A DNA stretch of 64,000 nt, from assembly GCA_037013495.1 (NCBI GenBank), contig CM072803.1:48373627-48437626 (forward strand). Reading direction: 5' to 3'. The translations under genes were made by a program, and so were the position numbers. Source of the DNA: Hippophae tibetana. Its lineage: Eukaryota; Streptophyta; Magnoliopsida; Rosales; Elaeagnaceae. Shown piece by piece: positions 14,761 through 29,769 of the stretch; the stretch's first letter is position 1; each line of letters starts with the position of its first letter. The notes beneath the pieces were generated by a model that worked only from the letters and a program-made list of their open reading frames with translations, was not told the DNA's origin and ran no database searches.

Positions 14761-17700
14761 TGTCTATTTTACAATAGAAACCAGGGGAAATAAATACTCC
14801 AAGTTTTATTTCTTATACAATTATGAAATATTTAAATGGAATATATTACATCTTAAAACGTCAAACAATCATAATTTATAAATTTTTTTAATTAATTTTT
14901 TTAATGGAAGATCAGTATAACTTATTCTTAATTATTTTATGACATCAATCTTCTAACGATTTTTAATAAATTATACTAGATGTGTTAGATTGTACCGTAT
15001 TGAATTTAACTTGATTTGTTCCTTTCTACCTTAGAATTTATGTTCGAAACCCCACTCTAAGTGTAATAAGTAACGAAAGATAATGAGAAATATTGTGCAC
15101 TTGCAACATAGAAATATTTGTTTCTAGGTAACAACTATTTACAAATGATGTCTAAAACGAGCTATAACGGTAAGCTTTTTCATTTAGCACGGAGGCACCC
15201 AAATTCGAATGAATTAGATTGTGCTGGGAATCAAAAATTACAAATTAAAAAAATGTTAGAAAACATAAGGAAAATAAAATAAGTGGGAAAGAAAACTTAA
15301 ACATTTCCTCATGTCTATTTTACAATAGAAACCAGGGGAATTAAATACTCCAAGTTTTATTTCTTATACAATTATGAAATATTTAAATGGAATATATTAC
15401 ATCTTAAAACGTCAAACAATCATAATTTATAAATTTTTTTAATTAATTTTTTTAATGGAAGATCAGTATAACTTATTCTTAATTATTTTATGACATCAAT
15501 CTTCTAATGATTTTTATAAATTATACTAGATGTGTTAGATTGTACCGTATTGAATTTAACTTGATTTGTTCCTTTCTACCTTAGAATTTATGTTCGAAAC
15601 CCACTCTAAGTGTAATAAGTAACGAAAGATAATGAGAAATATTGTGCACTTGCAACATAGAAATATTTGTTTCTAGGTAACAACTATTTACAAATGATGT
15701 CTAAAACGAGCTATAACGGTAAGCTTTTTCATTTAGCACGGAGGCACCCAAATTCGAATGAATTAGATTGTGCTGGGAATCAAAAATTACAAATTAAAAA
15801 AATGGTGAGAAAACATAAGGAAAATAAAATAAGTGGGAAAGAAAACTTAAACATTTCCTCATGTCTATTTTACAATAGAAACGAGGGGAAATATATACTC
15901 CAAGTTTTATTTCTTATAGAAATATGAAATATTTAAATGGAATATATTACATCTTAAAACGTCAAACAATCATAATTTATAAATGTTTTTAATTAATTTT
16001 TTTAATGGATGATCAGTACAACTTATTCTTAATTCTTTTATGACATCAATCTTCTTACCATTTTTATAAATTATTCTAGATGTGTTAGATTGTACGGTGT
16101 TGAATTTAACTTGTTTTTTTCCTTTCTACCTTAGAATTTTTGTTCCAAACCTACTCTAGCTGTAATAAGTGACGAACGATAATGAGAAATATTTTGTGCT
16201 TGCAACATAGAAATATTTGTTTCTAGGTAACAACTATTTACAAATGATGTCTAAAGCGAGCTATAACGGTAAGCTTTTTCATTTAGCACGGAGGCACCAA
16301 AATTCGAATGAATTAGATTGTGCTGGGAATCAAAAATTACAAATTAAAAAAATGTTAGAAAACATAAGGAAAATAAAATAAGTGGGAAAGAAAACTTAAA
16401 CATTTCCTCATGTCTATTTTACAATAGAAACCAGGGGAAATAAATACTCCAAGTTTTATTTCTTATACAATTATGAAATATTTAAATGGAATATATTACA
16501 TCTTAAAACGTCAAACAATCATAATTTATAAATTTTTTTAATTAATTTTTTTAATGGAAGATCAGTATAACTTATTCTTAATTATTTTATGACATCAATC
16601 TTCTAACGATTTTTATAAATTATACTAGATGTGTTAGATTGTACCGTATTGAATTTAACTTGATTTGTTCCTTTCTACCTTAGAATTTATGTTCAAAACC
16701 CACTCTAAGTGTAATAAGTAACGAAAGATAATGAGAAATATTGTGCACTTGCAACATAGAAATATTTGTTTCTAGGTAACAACTATTTACAAATGATGTC
16801 TAAAACGAGCTATAACGGTAAGCTTTTTCATTTAGCACGGAGGCACCAAAATTCGAATGAATTAGATTGTGCTGGGAATCAAAAATTACAAATTAAAAAA
16901 ATGGTGAGAAAACATAAGGAAAATAAAATAAGTGGGAAAGAAAACTTAAACATTTCCTCATGTCTATTTTACAATAGAAACCAGGGGAAATATATACTCC
17001 AAGTTTTATTTCTTATAGAATTATGAAATATATAAATGGAATATATTACATCTTAAAACGTCAAACAATCATAATTTATAAATGTTTTTAATTAATTTTT
17101 TTAATGGATGATCAGTACAACTTATTCTTAATTCTTTTATGACATCAATCTTCTTACCATTTTTATAAATTATTCTAGATGTGTTAGATTGTACCGTGTT
17201 GAATTTAACTTGTTTTTTTCCTTTCTACCTTAGAATTTATGTTCCAAACCTACTCTAGCTGTAATAAGTGACGAACGATAATGAGAAATATTTTGTGCTT
17301 GCAACATAGAAATATTTGTTTCTAGGTAACAACTATTTACAAATGATGTCTAAAGCGAGCTATAACGGTAAGCTTTTTCATTTAGCACGGAGGCACCAAA
17401 ATTCGAATGAATTAGATTGTGCTGGGAATCAAAAATTACAAATTAAAAAAATGTTAGAAAACATAAGGAAAATAAAATAAGTGGGAAAGAAAACTTAAAC
17501 ATTTCCTCATGTCTATTTTACAATAGAAACCAGGGGAAATAAATACTCCAAGTTTTATTTCTTATACAATTATGAAATATTTAAATGGAATATATTACAT
17601 CTTAAAACGTCAAACAATCATAATTTATAAATTTTTTTAATTAATTTTTTTAATGGAAGATCAGTATAACTTATTCTTAATTATTTTATGACATCAATCT

Positions 17701-20640
17701 TCTAACGATTTTTATAAATTATACTAGATGTGTTAGATTGTACCGTATTGAATTTAACTTGATTTGTTCCTTTCTACCTTAGAATTTATGTTCGAAACCC
17801 ACTCTAAGTGTAATAAGTAACGAAAGATAATGAGAAATATTGTGCACTTGCAACATAGAAATATTTGTATCTAGGTAACAACTATTTACAAATGATGTCT
17901 AAAACGAGCTATAACGGTAAGCTTTTTCATTTAGCACGGAGGCACCCAAATTCGAATGAATTAGATTGTGCTGGGAATCAAAAATTACAAATTAAAAAAA
18001 TGGTGAGAAAACATAAGGAAAATAAAATAAGTGGGAAAGAAAACTTAAACATTTCCTCATGTCTATTTTACAATAGAAACCAGGGGAAATATATACTCCA
18101 AGTTTTATTTCTTATAGAATTATGAAATATATAAATGGAATATATTACATCTTAAAACGTTAAACAATCATAATTTATAAATGTTTTTAATTAATTTTTT
18201 TAATGGATGATCAGTACAACTTATTCTTAATTCTTTTATGACATCAATCTTCTTACCATTTTTATAAATTATTGTAGATGTGTTAGATTGTACCGTGTTG
18301 AATTTAACTTGTTTTTTTCCTTTCTACCTTAGAAGTTTTGTTCCAAACCTACTCTAGCTGTAATAAGTAACGAACGATAATGAGAAATATTTTTGCGCTT
18401 GCAACATAGAAATATTTGTTTCTATGTAACAACTATTTACAAATGATGTCTAAAACGAGCTATAACGGTAAGCTTTTTCATTTAGCACGGAGGCACCAAA
18501 ATTCGAATGAATTAGATTGTGCTGGGAATCAAAAATTACAAATTAAAAAAATGTTAGAAAACATAAGGAAAATAAAATAAGTGGGAAAGAAAACTTAAAC
18601 ATTTCCTCATGTCTATTTTACAATAGAAACCAGGGGAAATAAATACTCCAAGTTTTATTTCTTATACAATTATGAAATATTTAAATGGAATATATTACAT
18701 CTTAAAACGTCAAACAATCATAATTTATAAATTTTTTTAATTAATTTTTTTAATGGAAGATCAGTATAACTTATTCTTAATTATGTTATGACATCAATCT
18801 TCTAACGATTTTTATAAATTATACTAGATGTGTTAGATTGTACCGTATTAAATTTAACTTGATTTTTTCCTTTCTACCTTAGAATTTATGTTCGAAACCC
18901 ACTCTAAGTGTAATAAGTAACGAAAGATAATGAGAAATATTGTGCACTTGCAACATAGAAATATTTGTTTCTAGGTAACAACTATTTACAAATGATGTCT
19001 AAAACGAGCTATAACGGTAAGCTTTTTGATTTAGCACGGAGGCACCAAAATTCGAATGAATTAGATTGTGCTGGGAATCAAAAATTACAAATTAAAAAAA
19101 TGGTGAGAAAACATAAGGAAAATAAAATAAGTGGGAAAGAAAACTTAAACATTTCCTCATGTCTATTTTACAATAGAAACCAGGGGAAATATATACTCCA
19201 AGTTTTATTTCTTATAGAATTATGAAATATATAAATGGAATATATTACATCTTAAAACGTCAAACAATCATAATTTATAAATGTTTTTAATTAATTTTTT
19301 TAATGGATGATCAGTACAACTTATTCTTAATTCTTTTATGACATCAATCTTCTTACCATTTTTATAAATTATTCTAGATGTGTTAGATTGTACCGTGTTG
19401 AATTTAACTTGTTTTTTTCCTTTCTACCTTAGAATTTTTGTTCCAAACCTACTCTAGCTGTAATAAGTAACGAACGATAATGAGAAATATTTTGCGCTTG
19501 CAACATAAAAATATTTGTTTCTATGTAACAACTATTTACAAATGATGTCTAAGACGAGCTATAACGGTAAGCTTTTTCATTTAGAACGGAGGCACCAAAA
19601 TTAGAATGAATTAGATTGTGCTGCAAATCAAAAATTACAAATTATAAAAATGGTGAGAAAACATAAGGAAAATAAAATAAGTGGGAAAGAAAACTTAAAC
19701 ATTTCCTCATGTCTATTTTACAATAGAAACCAGGGGAAATAAATACTCCAAGTTTTATTTCTTATACAATTATGAAATATTTAAATGGAATATATTACAT
19801 CTTAAAACGTCAAACAATCATAATTTATAAATTTTTTTAATAAATTTTTTTAATGGAAGATCAGTATAACTTATTCTTAATTATTTTATGACATCAATCT
19901 TCTAACGATTTTTATAAATTATACTAGATGTGTTAGATTGTACCGTATTGAATTTAACTTGATTAGTTCCTTTCTACCTTAGAATTTATGTTCGAAACCC
20001 ACTCTAAGTGTAATAAGTAACGAAAGATAATGAGAAATATTGTGCACTTGCAACATAGAAATATTTGTTTCTAGGTAACAACTATTTACAAATGATGTCT
20101 AAAACGAGCTATAACGGTAAGCTTTTTCATTTAGCACGGAGGCACCCAAATTCGAATGAATTAGATTGTGCTGGGAATCAAAAATTACAAATTAAAAAAA
20201 TGGTGAGAAAACATAAGGAAAATAAAATAAGTGGGAAAGAAAACTTAAACATTTCCTCATGTCTATTTTACAATAGAAACCAGGGGAAATATATACTCCA
20301 AGTTTTATTTCTTATAGAATTATGAAATATATAAATGGAATATATTACATCTTAAAACGTCAAACAATCATAATTTATAAATGTTTTTAATTAATTTTTT
20401 TAATGGATGATCAGTACAACTTATTCTTAATTCTTTTATGACATCAATCTTCTTACAATTTTTATAAATTATTCTAGATGTGTTAGATTGTACCGTGTTG
20501 AATTTAACTTGTTTTTTTCCTTTCTACCTTAGAATTTTTGCTCCAAACCTACTCTAGCTGTAATAAGTAACGAACGATAATGAGAAATATTTTGCGCTTG
20601 CAACATAAAAATATTTGTTTCTATGTAACAACTATTTACA
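14760..20640 (+). repeat. Dimeric higher-order repeat (~1100 bp)
   Basis: Two monomer types alternate with a 1099-1100 bp period; the equivalent position falls at 15667, 16766, 17865, 18965 and 20065. The first type carries ATTTGTTCC or ATTTTTTCC with TTCGAAACCC and GTGCACTTGC, the second GTTTTTTTCC and GCGCTTGC. Near 15.0-15.6 kb two first-type monomers are adjacent. Period length is almost perfectly conserved. Confidence 0.85.
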
Positions 20641-23600
20641 AATGATGTCTAAAACGAGCTATAACGGTAAGCTTTTTCATTTAGCACGGAGGCACCAAAA
20701 TTCGAATGAATTAGATTGTGCTGGGAATCAAAAATTACAAATTAAAAAAATGGTGAGAAAACATAAGGAAAATAAAATAAGTGGGAAAGAAAACTTAAAC
20801 ATTTCCTCATGTCTATTTTACAATAGAAACGAGGGGAAATATATACTCCAAGTTTTATTTCTTATAGAAATATGAAATATTTAAATGGAATATATTACAT
20901 CTTAAAACGTCAAACAATCATAATTTATAAATGTTTTTAATTAATTTTTTTAATGGATAATCAGTACAACTTATTCTTAATTATTTTATGACATCAATCT
21001 TCTTACCATTTTTATAAATTATTCTAGATGTGTTAGATTGTACCTTATTGAATTTAACTTGATTTTTTCCTTTCTACCTTAGAATTTATGTTCGAAACCC
21101 ACTCTAAGTGTAATAAGTAACGAAAGATAATGAGAAATATTGTGCACTTGCAACATAGAAATATTTGTTTCTAGGTAACAAATATTTACAAATGATGTCT
21201 AAAACGAGCTATAACGGTAAGCTTTTTCATTTAGCACGGAGGCACCAAAATTCGAATGAATTAGATTGTGCTGGGAATCAAAAATTACAAATTAAAAAAA
21301 TGGTGAGAAAACATAAGGAAAATAAAATAAGTGGGAAAGAAAACTTAAACATTTCCTCATGTCTATTTTACAATAGAAACCAGGGGAAATAAATACTCCA
21401 AGTTTTATTTCTTATACAATTATGAAATATTTAAATGGAATATATTACTTCTTAAAACGTCAAACAATCATAATGTATAAATTTTTTTAATTAATTTTTT
21501 TAATGGATGATATGTACAACTTATTCTTAATTCTTTTATGACATCAATCTTCTTACCATTTTTATAAATTATACTAGATGTGTTAGATTGTACCGTATTG
21601 AATTTAACTTGTTTTTTTCCTTTCTACCTTAGAATTTTTGTTCCAAACCTACTCTAACTGTAATAACTAACGAACGATAATAAGAAATATTGTGCGCTTG
21701 CAACATAGAAATATTTGTTTCTAGGCAACAACTATTTACAAATGATGTCTAAAACGAGCTATAACGGTAAGCTTTTTCATTTAGCATGGAGGCACCAAAA
21801 TTCGAATGAATTAGATTGTGCTGGGAATCAAAAATTACAAATTAAAAAAATGGTGAGAAAACATAAGGAAAATAAAATAAGTGGGAAAGAAAACTTAAAC
21901 ATTTCCTCATGTCTATTTTACAATAGAAACCAGGGGAAATATATACTCCAAGTTTTATTTCTTATAGAATTATGAAATATATAAATGGAATATATTACAT
22001 CTTAAAACGTCAAACAATCATAATTTATAAATGTTTTTAATTAATTTTTTTAATGGATGATTAGTACAACTTATTCTTAATTCTTTTATGACATCAATCT
22101 TCTTACAATTTTTATAAATTATTCTAGATGTGTTAGATTGTACCGTGTTGAATTTAACTTGTTTTTTTCCTTTCTACCTTAGAATTTTTGCTCCAAACCT
22201 ACTCTAGCTGTAATAAGTAACGAACGATAATGAGAAATATTTTGCGCTTGCAACATAAAAATATTTGTTTCTATGTAACAACTATTTACAAATGATGTCT
22301 AAAACGAGCTATAACGGTAAGCTTTTTCATTTAGCACGGAGGCACCAAAATTCGAATGAATTAGATTGTGCTGGGAATCAAAAATTACAAATTAAAAAAA
22401 TGGTGAGAAAACATAAGGAAAATAAAATAAGTGGGAAATAAAACTTAAACATTTCCTCATGTCTATTTTACAATAGAAACGAGGGGAAATATATACTCCA
22501 AGTTTTATTTCTTATAGAAATATGAAATATTTAAATGGAATATATTACATCTTAAAACGTCAAACAATCATAATTTATAAATGTTTTTAATTAATTTTTT
22601 TAATGGATGATCAGTACAACTTATTCTTAATTCTTTTATGACATCAATCTTCTTACCATTTTTATAAATTATTCTAGATGTGTTAGATTGTACGGTGTTG
22701 AATTTAACTTGTTTTTTTCCTTTCTACCTTAGAATTTTTGTTCCAAACCTACTCTAGCTGTAATAAGTGACGAACGATAATGAGAAATATTTTGCGCTTG
22801 CAACATAGAAATATTTGTTTCTAGGTAACAACTATTTACAAATGATGTCTAAAACGAGCTATAACGGTAAGCTTTTTCATTTAGCACGGAGGCACCAAAA
22901 TTCGAATGAATTAGATTGTGCTGGGAATCAAAAATTACAAATTAAAAAAATGGTGAGAAAACATAAGGAAAATAAAATAAGTGGGAAAGAAAACTTAAAC
23001 ATTTCCTCATGTCTATTTTACAATAGAAACGAGGGGAAATATATACTCCAAGTTTTATTTCTTATAGAAATATGAAATATTTAAATGGAATATATTACAT
23101 CTTAAAACGTCAAACAATCATAATTTATAAATGTTTTTAATTAATTTTTTTAATGGATAATCAGTACAACTTATTCTTAATTATTTTATGACATCAATCT
23201 TCTTACCATTTTTATAAATTATTCTAGATGTGTTAGATTGTACCTTATTGAATTTAACTTGATTTTTTCCTTTCTACCTTAGAATTTATGTTCGAAACCC
23301 ACTCTAAGTGTAATAAGTAACGAAAGATAATGAGAAATATTGTGCACTTGCAACATAGAAATATTTGTTTCTAGGTAACAAATATTTACAAATGATGTCT
23401 AAAACGAGCTATAACGGTAAGCTTTTTCATTTAGCACGGAGGCACCAAAATTCGAATGAATTAGATTGTGCTGGGAATCAAAAATTACAAATTAAAAAAA
23501 TGGTGAGAAAACATAAGGAAAATAAAATAAGTGGGAAAGAAAACTTAAACATTTCCTCATGTCTATTTTACAATAGAAACCAGGGGAAATAAATACTCCA

Positions 23601-25040
23601 AGTTTTATTTCTTATACAATTATGAAATATTTAAATGGAATATATTACTTCTTAAAACGTCAAACAATCATAATGTATAAATTTTTTTAATTAATTTTTT
23701 TAATGGATGATATGTACAACTTATTCTTAATTCTTTTATGACATCAATCTTCTTACCATTTTTATAAATTATACTAGATGTGTTAGATTGTACCGTATTG
23801 AATTTAACTTGTTTTTTTCCTTTCTACCTTAGAATTTTTGTTCCAAACCTACTCTAACTGTAATAACTAACGAACGATAATAAGAAATATTGTGCGCTTG
23901 CAACATAGAAATATTTGTTTCTAGGCAACAACTATTTACAAATGATGTCTAAAACGAGCTATAACGGTAAGCTTTTTCATTTAGCATGGAGGCACCAAAA
24001 TTCGAATGAATTAGATTGTGCTGGGAATCAAAAATTACAAATTAAAAAAATGGTGAGAAAACATAAGGAAAATAAAATAAGTGGGAAAGAAAACTTAAAC
24101 ATTTCCTCATGTCTATTTTACAATAGAAACCAGGGGAAATATATACTCCAAGTTTTATTTCTTATAGAATTATGAAATATATAAATGGAATATATTACAT
24201 CTTAAAACGTCAAACAATCATAATTTATAAATGTTTTTAATTAATTTTTTTAATGGATGATTAGTACAACTTATTCTTAATTCTTTTATGACATCAATCT
24301 TCTTACAATTTTTATAAATTATTCTAGATGTGTTAGATTGTACCGTGTTGAATTTAACTTGTTTTTTTCCTTTCTACCTTAGAATTTTTGCTCCAAACCT
24401 ACTCTAGCTGTAATAAGTAACGAACGATAATGAGAAATATTTTGCGCTTGCAACATAAAAATATTTGTTTCTATGTAACAACTATTTACAAATGATGTCT
24501 AAAACGAGCTATAACGGTAAGCTTTTTCATTTAGCACGGAGGCACCAAAATTCGAATGAATTAGATTGTGCTGGGAATCAAAAATTACAAATTAAAAAAA
24601 TGGTGAGAAAACATAAGGAAAATAAAATAAGTGGGAAATAAAACTTAAACATTTCCTCATGTCTATTTTACAATAGAAACGAGGGGAAATATATACTCCA
24701 AGTTTTATTTCTTATAGAAATATGAAATATTTAAATGGAATATATTACATCTTAAAACGTCAAACAATCATAATTTATAAATGTTTTTAATTAATTTTTT
24801 TAATGGATGATCAGTACAACTTATTCTTAATTCTTTTATGACATCAATCTTCTTACCATTTTTATAAATTATTCTAGATGTGTTAGATTGTACGGTGTTG
24901 AATTTAACTTGTTTTTTTCCTTTCTACCTTAGAATTTTTGTTCCAAACCTACTCTAGCTGTAATAAGTGACGAACGATAATGAGAAATATTTTGCGCTTG
25001 CAACATAGAAATATTTGTTTCTAGGTAACAACTATTTACA
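20640..25040 (+). repeat. Tetrameric higher-order repeat, two tandem copies (2200 bp each)
   Basis: A four-monomer block is duplicated at an offset of exactly 2200 bp. Shared private variants include AATGGATAATCAG (near 20952 and 23152), TAGGTAACAAATATTTAC (near 21172 and 23372), CTAGGCAACAACT (near 21721 and 23921), GTGGGAAATAAAAC (near 22432 and 24632) and TGTACGGTGTTG (near 22690 and 24890). The copies look almost identical, so the duplication is recent. Confidence 0.9.
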
Positions 25041-28000
25041 AATGATGTCTAAAGCGAGCTATAACAGTAAGCTTTTTCATTTAGCACGGAGGCACCAAAA
25101 TTCGAATGAATTAGATTGTGCTGGGAATCAAAAATTACAAATTAAAAAAATGTTAGAAAACATAAGGAAAATAAAATAAGTGGGAAAGAAAACTTAAACA
25201 TTTCCTCATGTCTATTTTACAATAGAAACCAGGGGAAATAAATACTCCAAGTTTTATTTCTTATACAATTATGAAATATTTAAATGGAATATATTACATC
25301 TTAAAACGTCAAACAATCATAATTTATAAATTTTTTTAATTAATTTTTTTAATGGAAGATCAGTATAACTTATTCTTAATTATTTTATGACATCAACCTT
25401 CTTACCATTTTTATAAATTATTGTAGATGTGTTAGATTGTACCGTGTTGAATTTAACTTGTTTTTTTCCTTTCTACCTTAGAATTTTTGTTCCAAACCTA
25501 CTCTAGCTGTAATAAGTAACGAACGATAATGAGAAATATTTTGCGCTTGCAACATAGAAATATTTGTTTCTATGTAACAACTATTTACAAATGATGTCTA
25601 AAACGAGCTATAACGGTAAGCTTTTTCATTTAGCACGGAGGCACCAAAATTCGATTGAATTAGATTGTGCTGGGAATCAAAAATTACAAATTAAAAAAAT
25701 GGTGAGAAAACATAAGGAAAATAAAATAAGTGGGAAAGAAAACTTAAACATTTCCTCATGTCTATTTTACAATAGAAACCAGGGGAAATATATACTCCAA
25801 GTTTTATTTCTTATAGAATTATGAAATATATAAATGGAATATATTACATCTTAAAACGTTAAACAATCATAATTTATAAATGTTTTTAATTAATTTTTTT
25901 AATAGATGATCAGTACAACTTATTCTTAATTCTTTTATGACATCAATCTTCTTACCATTTTTATAAATTATTGTAGATGTGTTAGATTGTACCGTGTTGA
26001 ATTTAACTTGTTTTTTTCCTTTCTACCTTAGAATTTTTGTTCCAAACCTACTCTAGCTGTAATAAGTAACGAACGATAATGAGAAATATTTTGCGCTTGC
26101 AACATAGAAATATTTGTTTCTATGTAACAACTATTTACAAATTATGTCTAAAACGAGCTATAACGGTAAGCTTTTTCATTTAGCACGGAGGCACCAAAAT
26201 TCGATTGAATTAGATTGTGCTGGGAATCAAAAATTACAAATTAAAAAAATGGTGAGAAAACATAAGGAAAATAAAATAAGTGGGAAAGAAAACTTAAACA
26301 TTTCCTCATGTCTATTTTACAATAGAAACCAGGGGAAATATATACTCCAAGTTTTATTTCTTATACAATTATGAAATATTTAAATGGAATATATTACATC
26401 TTAAAACGTCAAACAATCATAATTTATAAATTTTTTTAATTAATTTTTTTAATGGAAGATCAGTACAACTTATTCTTAATTCTTTTATGACATCAATCTT
26501 CTTACCATTTTTATAAATTATACTAGATGTGTTAGATTGTACCGTATTGAATTTAACTTGTTTTTTTCCTTTCTACCTTAGAATTTTTGTTCCAAACCTA
26601 CTCTAACTGTAATAAGTAACGAACGATAATGAGAAATATTGTTCGCTTGCAACATAGAAATATTTGTTGCTTGGTAAAAACTATTCACAGATGATGTCTA
26701 AAACGAGCTATAACTGTAAGCTTTTTCATTTAGCACGGAGGCACCAAAATTCGATTGAATTAGATTGTGTTGGGAATCAAAAATTACAAATTAAAATAAT
26801 GGTGAGAAAACATAAGGAAAATAAAATAAGTGGGAAAGAAAACTTAAACATTTCCCCATGTCAATTTTACAATAGAAACCAGGGGAAATAAATACTCCAA
26901 GTTTTATTTCTTATACAATTATGAAATATTTAAATGTAATATATTACATCTTAAAACGTCAAACAATCATAATTTATAAGTTTTTTTAATTAAATTTTTT
27001 AATGGATGATCAGTACAACTTATTCTTATTTACTTTATGACATCAATCTTCTTACCATTTTTATAAATTATACTAGATGTGTTAGATTGTACCGTATTGA
27101 ATTTAACTTGATTTTTTCCTTTCTACCTTAGAATTTATGTTCCAAACCCACTCTAAGTGTAATAAGTAACGAAAGATAATGAGAAATATTGTGCGGTTGC
27201 AACATAGAAATATTTGTTTCTTGGTAACAACTATTTACAAATCATGTCTAAAACGAGCAATAACGGTAAGCTTTTTCATTTAGCACGGAGGCACCAAAAT
27301 TCGAATGAATTAGATTGTGCTGGGAATCAAAAATTACAAATTAAAAAAATGGTGAGAAAACATAAGGAAAATAAAATAAGTTGGAAAGAAAATTTAAACA
27401 TTTCCTCATGTCTATTTTACAATAGAAACCAGGGGAAATAAATAGTCCAAGTTTTATTTCTTATACAATTATGAAATATTTAAATAGAATATATTACTTC
27501 TTAAAACGTCAAACAATCATAATGTATAAATTTTTTTAATTAATTTTTTTAATGGATGATCAGTACAATTTATTCATAATTCTTTTATGACATCAATATT
27601 CTTACCATTTTTATAAATTATACTAGATGTGTCAGATTGTACCGTATTGAATTTAACTTGTTTTTTTCCTTTCTACCTTACAATTTATGTTCCAAACCCA
27701 CTCTAACTGTAATAAGTAACGAACGATAATGAGAAATATTGTGCGCTTGCAACATAGAAATATTTGTTGCTTGGTAACAACTATTCACAGATGATGTCTA
27801 AAACGAGCTATAACGGTAAGCTTTTTCATTTAGCACGGAGGCACCAAAATTCGATTGAATTAGATTGTGTTGGGAATGAAAAATTACAAATTAAAAAAAT
27901 GGTGAGAAAACATAAAAAAAAATAAAATAAGTGGGAAAGAAAACTTAAACATTTCCTCATGTCAATTTTACAATAGAAACCAGGGGAAATAAATACTCCA

Positions 28001-29760
28001 AGTTTTATTTCTTATACAATTATGAAATATTTAAATGGAATATATTAAATCTTAAAACGTCAAACAATCATAATTTATAAATTTTTTTAATTAATTTTTT
28101 TAATGGATGATCACTACAACTTATTCTTAATTATTTTATGACATCAATCTTCTTACCATTTTTATAAATTATACTAGATGTGTTAGATTGTACCGTATTG
28201 AATTTAACTTGATTTTTTCCTTTCTACCTTAGAATTTATGTTCCAAACCCACTCTAAGTGTAATAAGTAACGAAAGATAATGAGAAATATTGTGGGCTTG
28301 CAACATAGAAATATTTGTTTCTTGGTAACAACTATTGACAAATGATATCTAAAACGAGCTATAACGGAAAGCTTTTTCATTTAGCATGGAGGGACCAAAA
28401 TTCGAATGAATTAGATTGTGCTGGGAATCAAAAATTACAAATTAAAAAAATGGTGAGAAAACATAAGGAAAATAAAATAAGTGGCAAAGAAAACTTAAAC
28501 ATTTTCTCATGTCAATTTTACAATAGAAACCAGGGGAAATAAATACTCCAAGTTTTATTTCTTATACAATTATGAAATATTTAAATGGAATATATTTCAT
28601 CTTAAAACGTGAAACAATCATAATTTATAAATTTTTTAATTAATTTTTTTAATGGATGATCAGTACAACTTATTCTTAATTATTTTATGACATCAATCTT
28701 CTTACCATTATTATAAATTATACTAGATGTGTTAGATTGTACCGTATTGAATTTAACTTGATTTTTTCCTTTCTACCTTAGAATTTATGTTCCAAACCCA
28801 CTCTAAGTGTAATAAGTAACGAAACATAATGAGAAATATTGTGGGCTTGCAACATAGAAATATTTGTTTCTTGGTAACAACTATTGACAAATGATATCTA
28901 AAACGAGCTATAACGGAAAGCTTTTTCATTTAGCATGGAGGGACCAAAATTCGAATGAATTAGATTGTGCTGGGAATCAAAAATTACAAATTAAAAAAAT
29001 GGTGAGAAAACATAAGGAAAATAAAATAAGTGGCAAAGAAAACTTAAACATTTTCTCATGTCAATTTTACAATAGAAACCAGGGGAAATAAATACTCCAA
29101 GTTTTATTTCTTATACAATTATGAAATATTTAAATGGAATATATTTCATCTTAAAACGTGAAACAATCATAATTTATAAATTTTTTTAATTAATTTTTTT
29201 AATGGATGATCAGTACAACTTATTCTTAATTATTTTATGACATCAATCTTCTTACCATTATTATAAATTATACTAGATGTGTTAGATTGTACCGTATTGA
29301 ATTTAACTTGATTTTTTCCTTTCTACCTTAGAATTTATGTTCCAAACCCACTCTAAGTGTTATAAGTAACGAAAGATAATGAGAAATATTGTGCGCTTCC
29401 AACATAGAAATATTTGTTTCTTGGTAACAACTATTTACAAATGATGTCTAAAACGAGCTATAACGGTAAGCTTTTTCATTTAGCACGGAGGCACCAAAAT
29501 TTGAATGAATTAGATTATGCTGGGAATCAAAAATTACAAATTAAAAAAATGGTGAGAAAACATAAGGAAAATAAAATAAGTTGCAAAGAAAACTTAAACA
29601 TTTCCTCATGTCTATTTTACAATAGAAACCAGGGGAAATAAATACTCCAAGTTTTATTTCTTATACAATTGTGAAATATTTAAATGGAATATGTTACTTC
29701 TTAAAACGTGAAACAATCATAATGTATAAATTTTTTTAATTAATTTTTTTAATGGATGAT
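25040..29760 (+). repeat. Satellite monomers with two recent one-monomer duplications
   Basis: Monomers here are more varied. Two neighbouring pairs look like recent single-monomer tandem duplications: the units around 25564 and 26114, both with TTCGATTGAATTAG, and the units around 28342 and 28891, both with ATGATATCTAAAACG and CATGGAGGGACC. A further monomer type with TTGTTGCTTGGTAA and ATTCACAGATGATG first appears here and becomes common to the right. Confidence 0.75.
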
Positions 29761-29769
29761 CAGTACAAC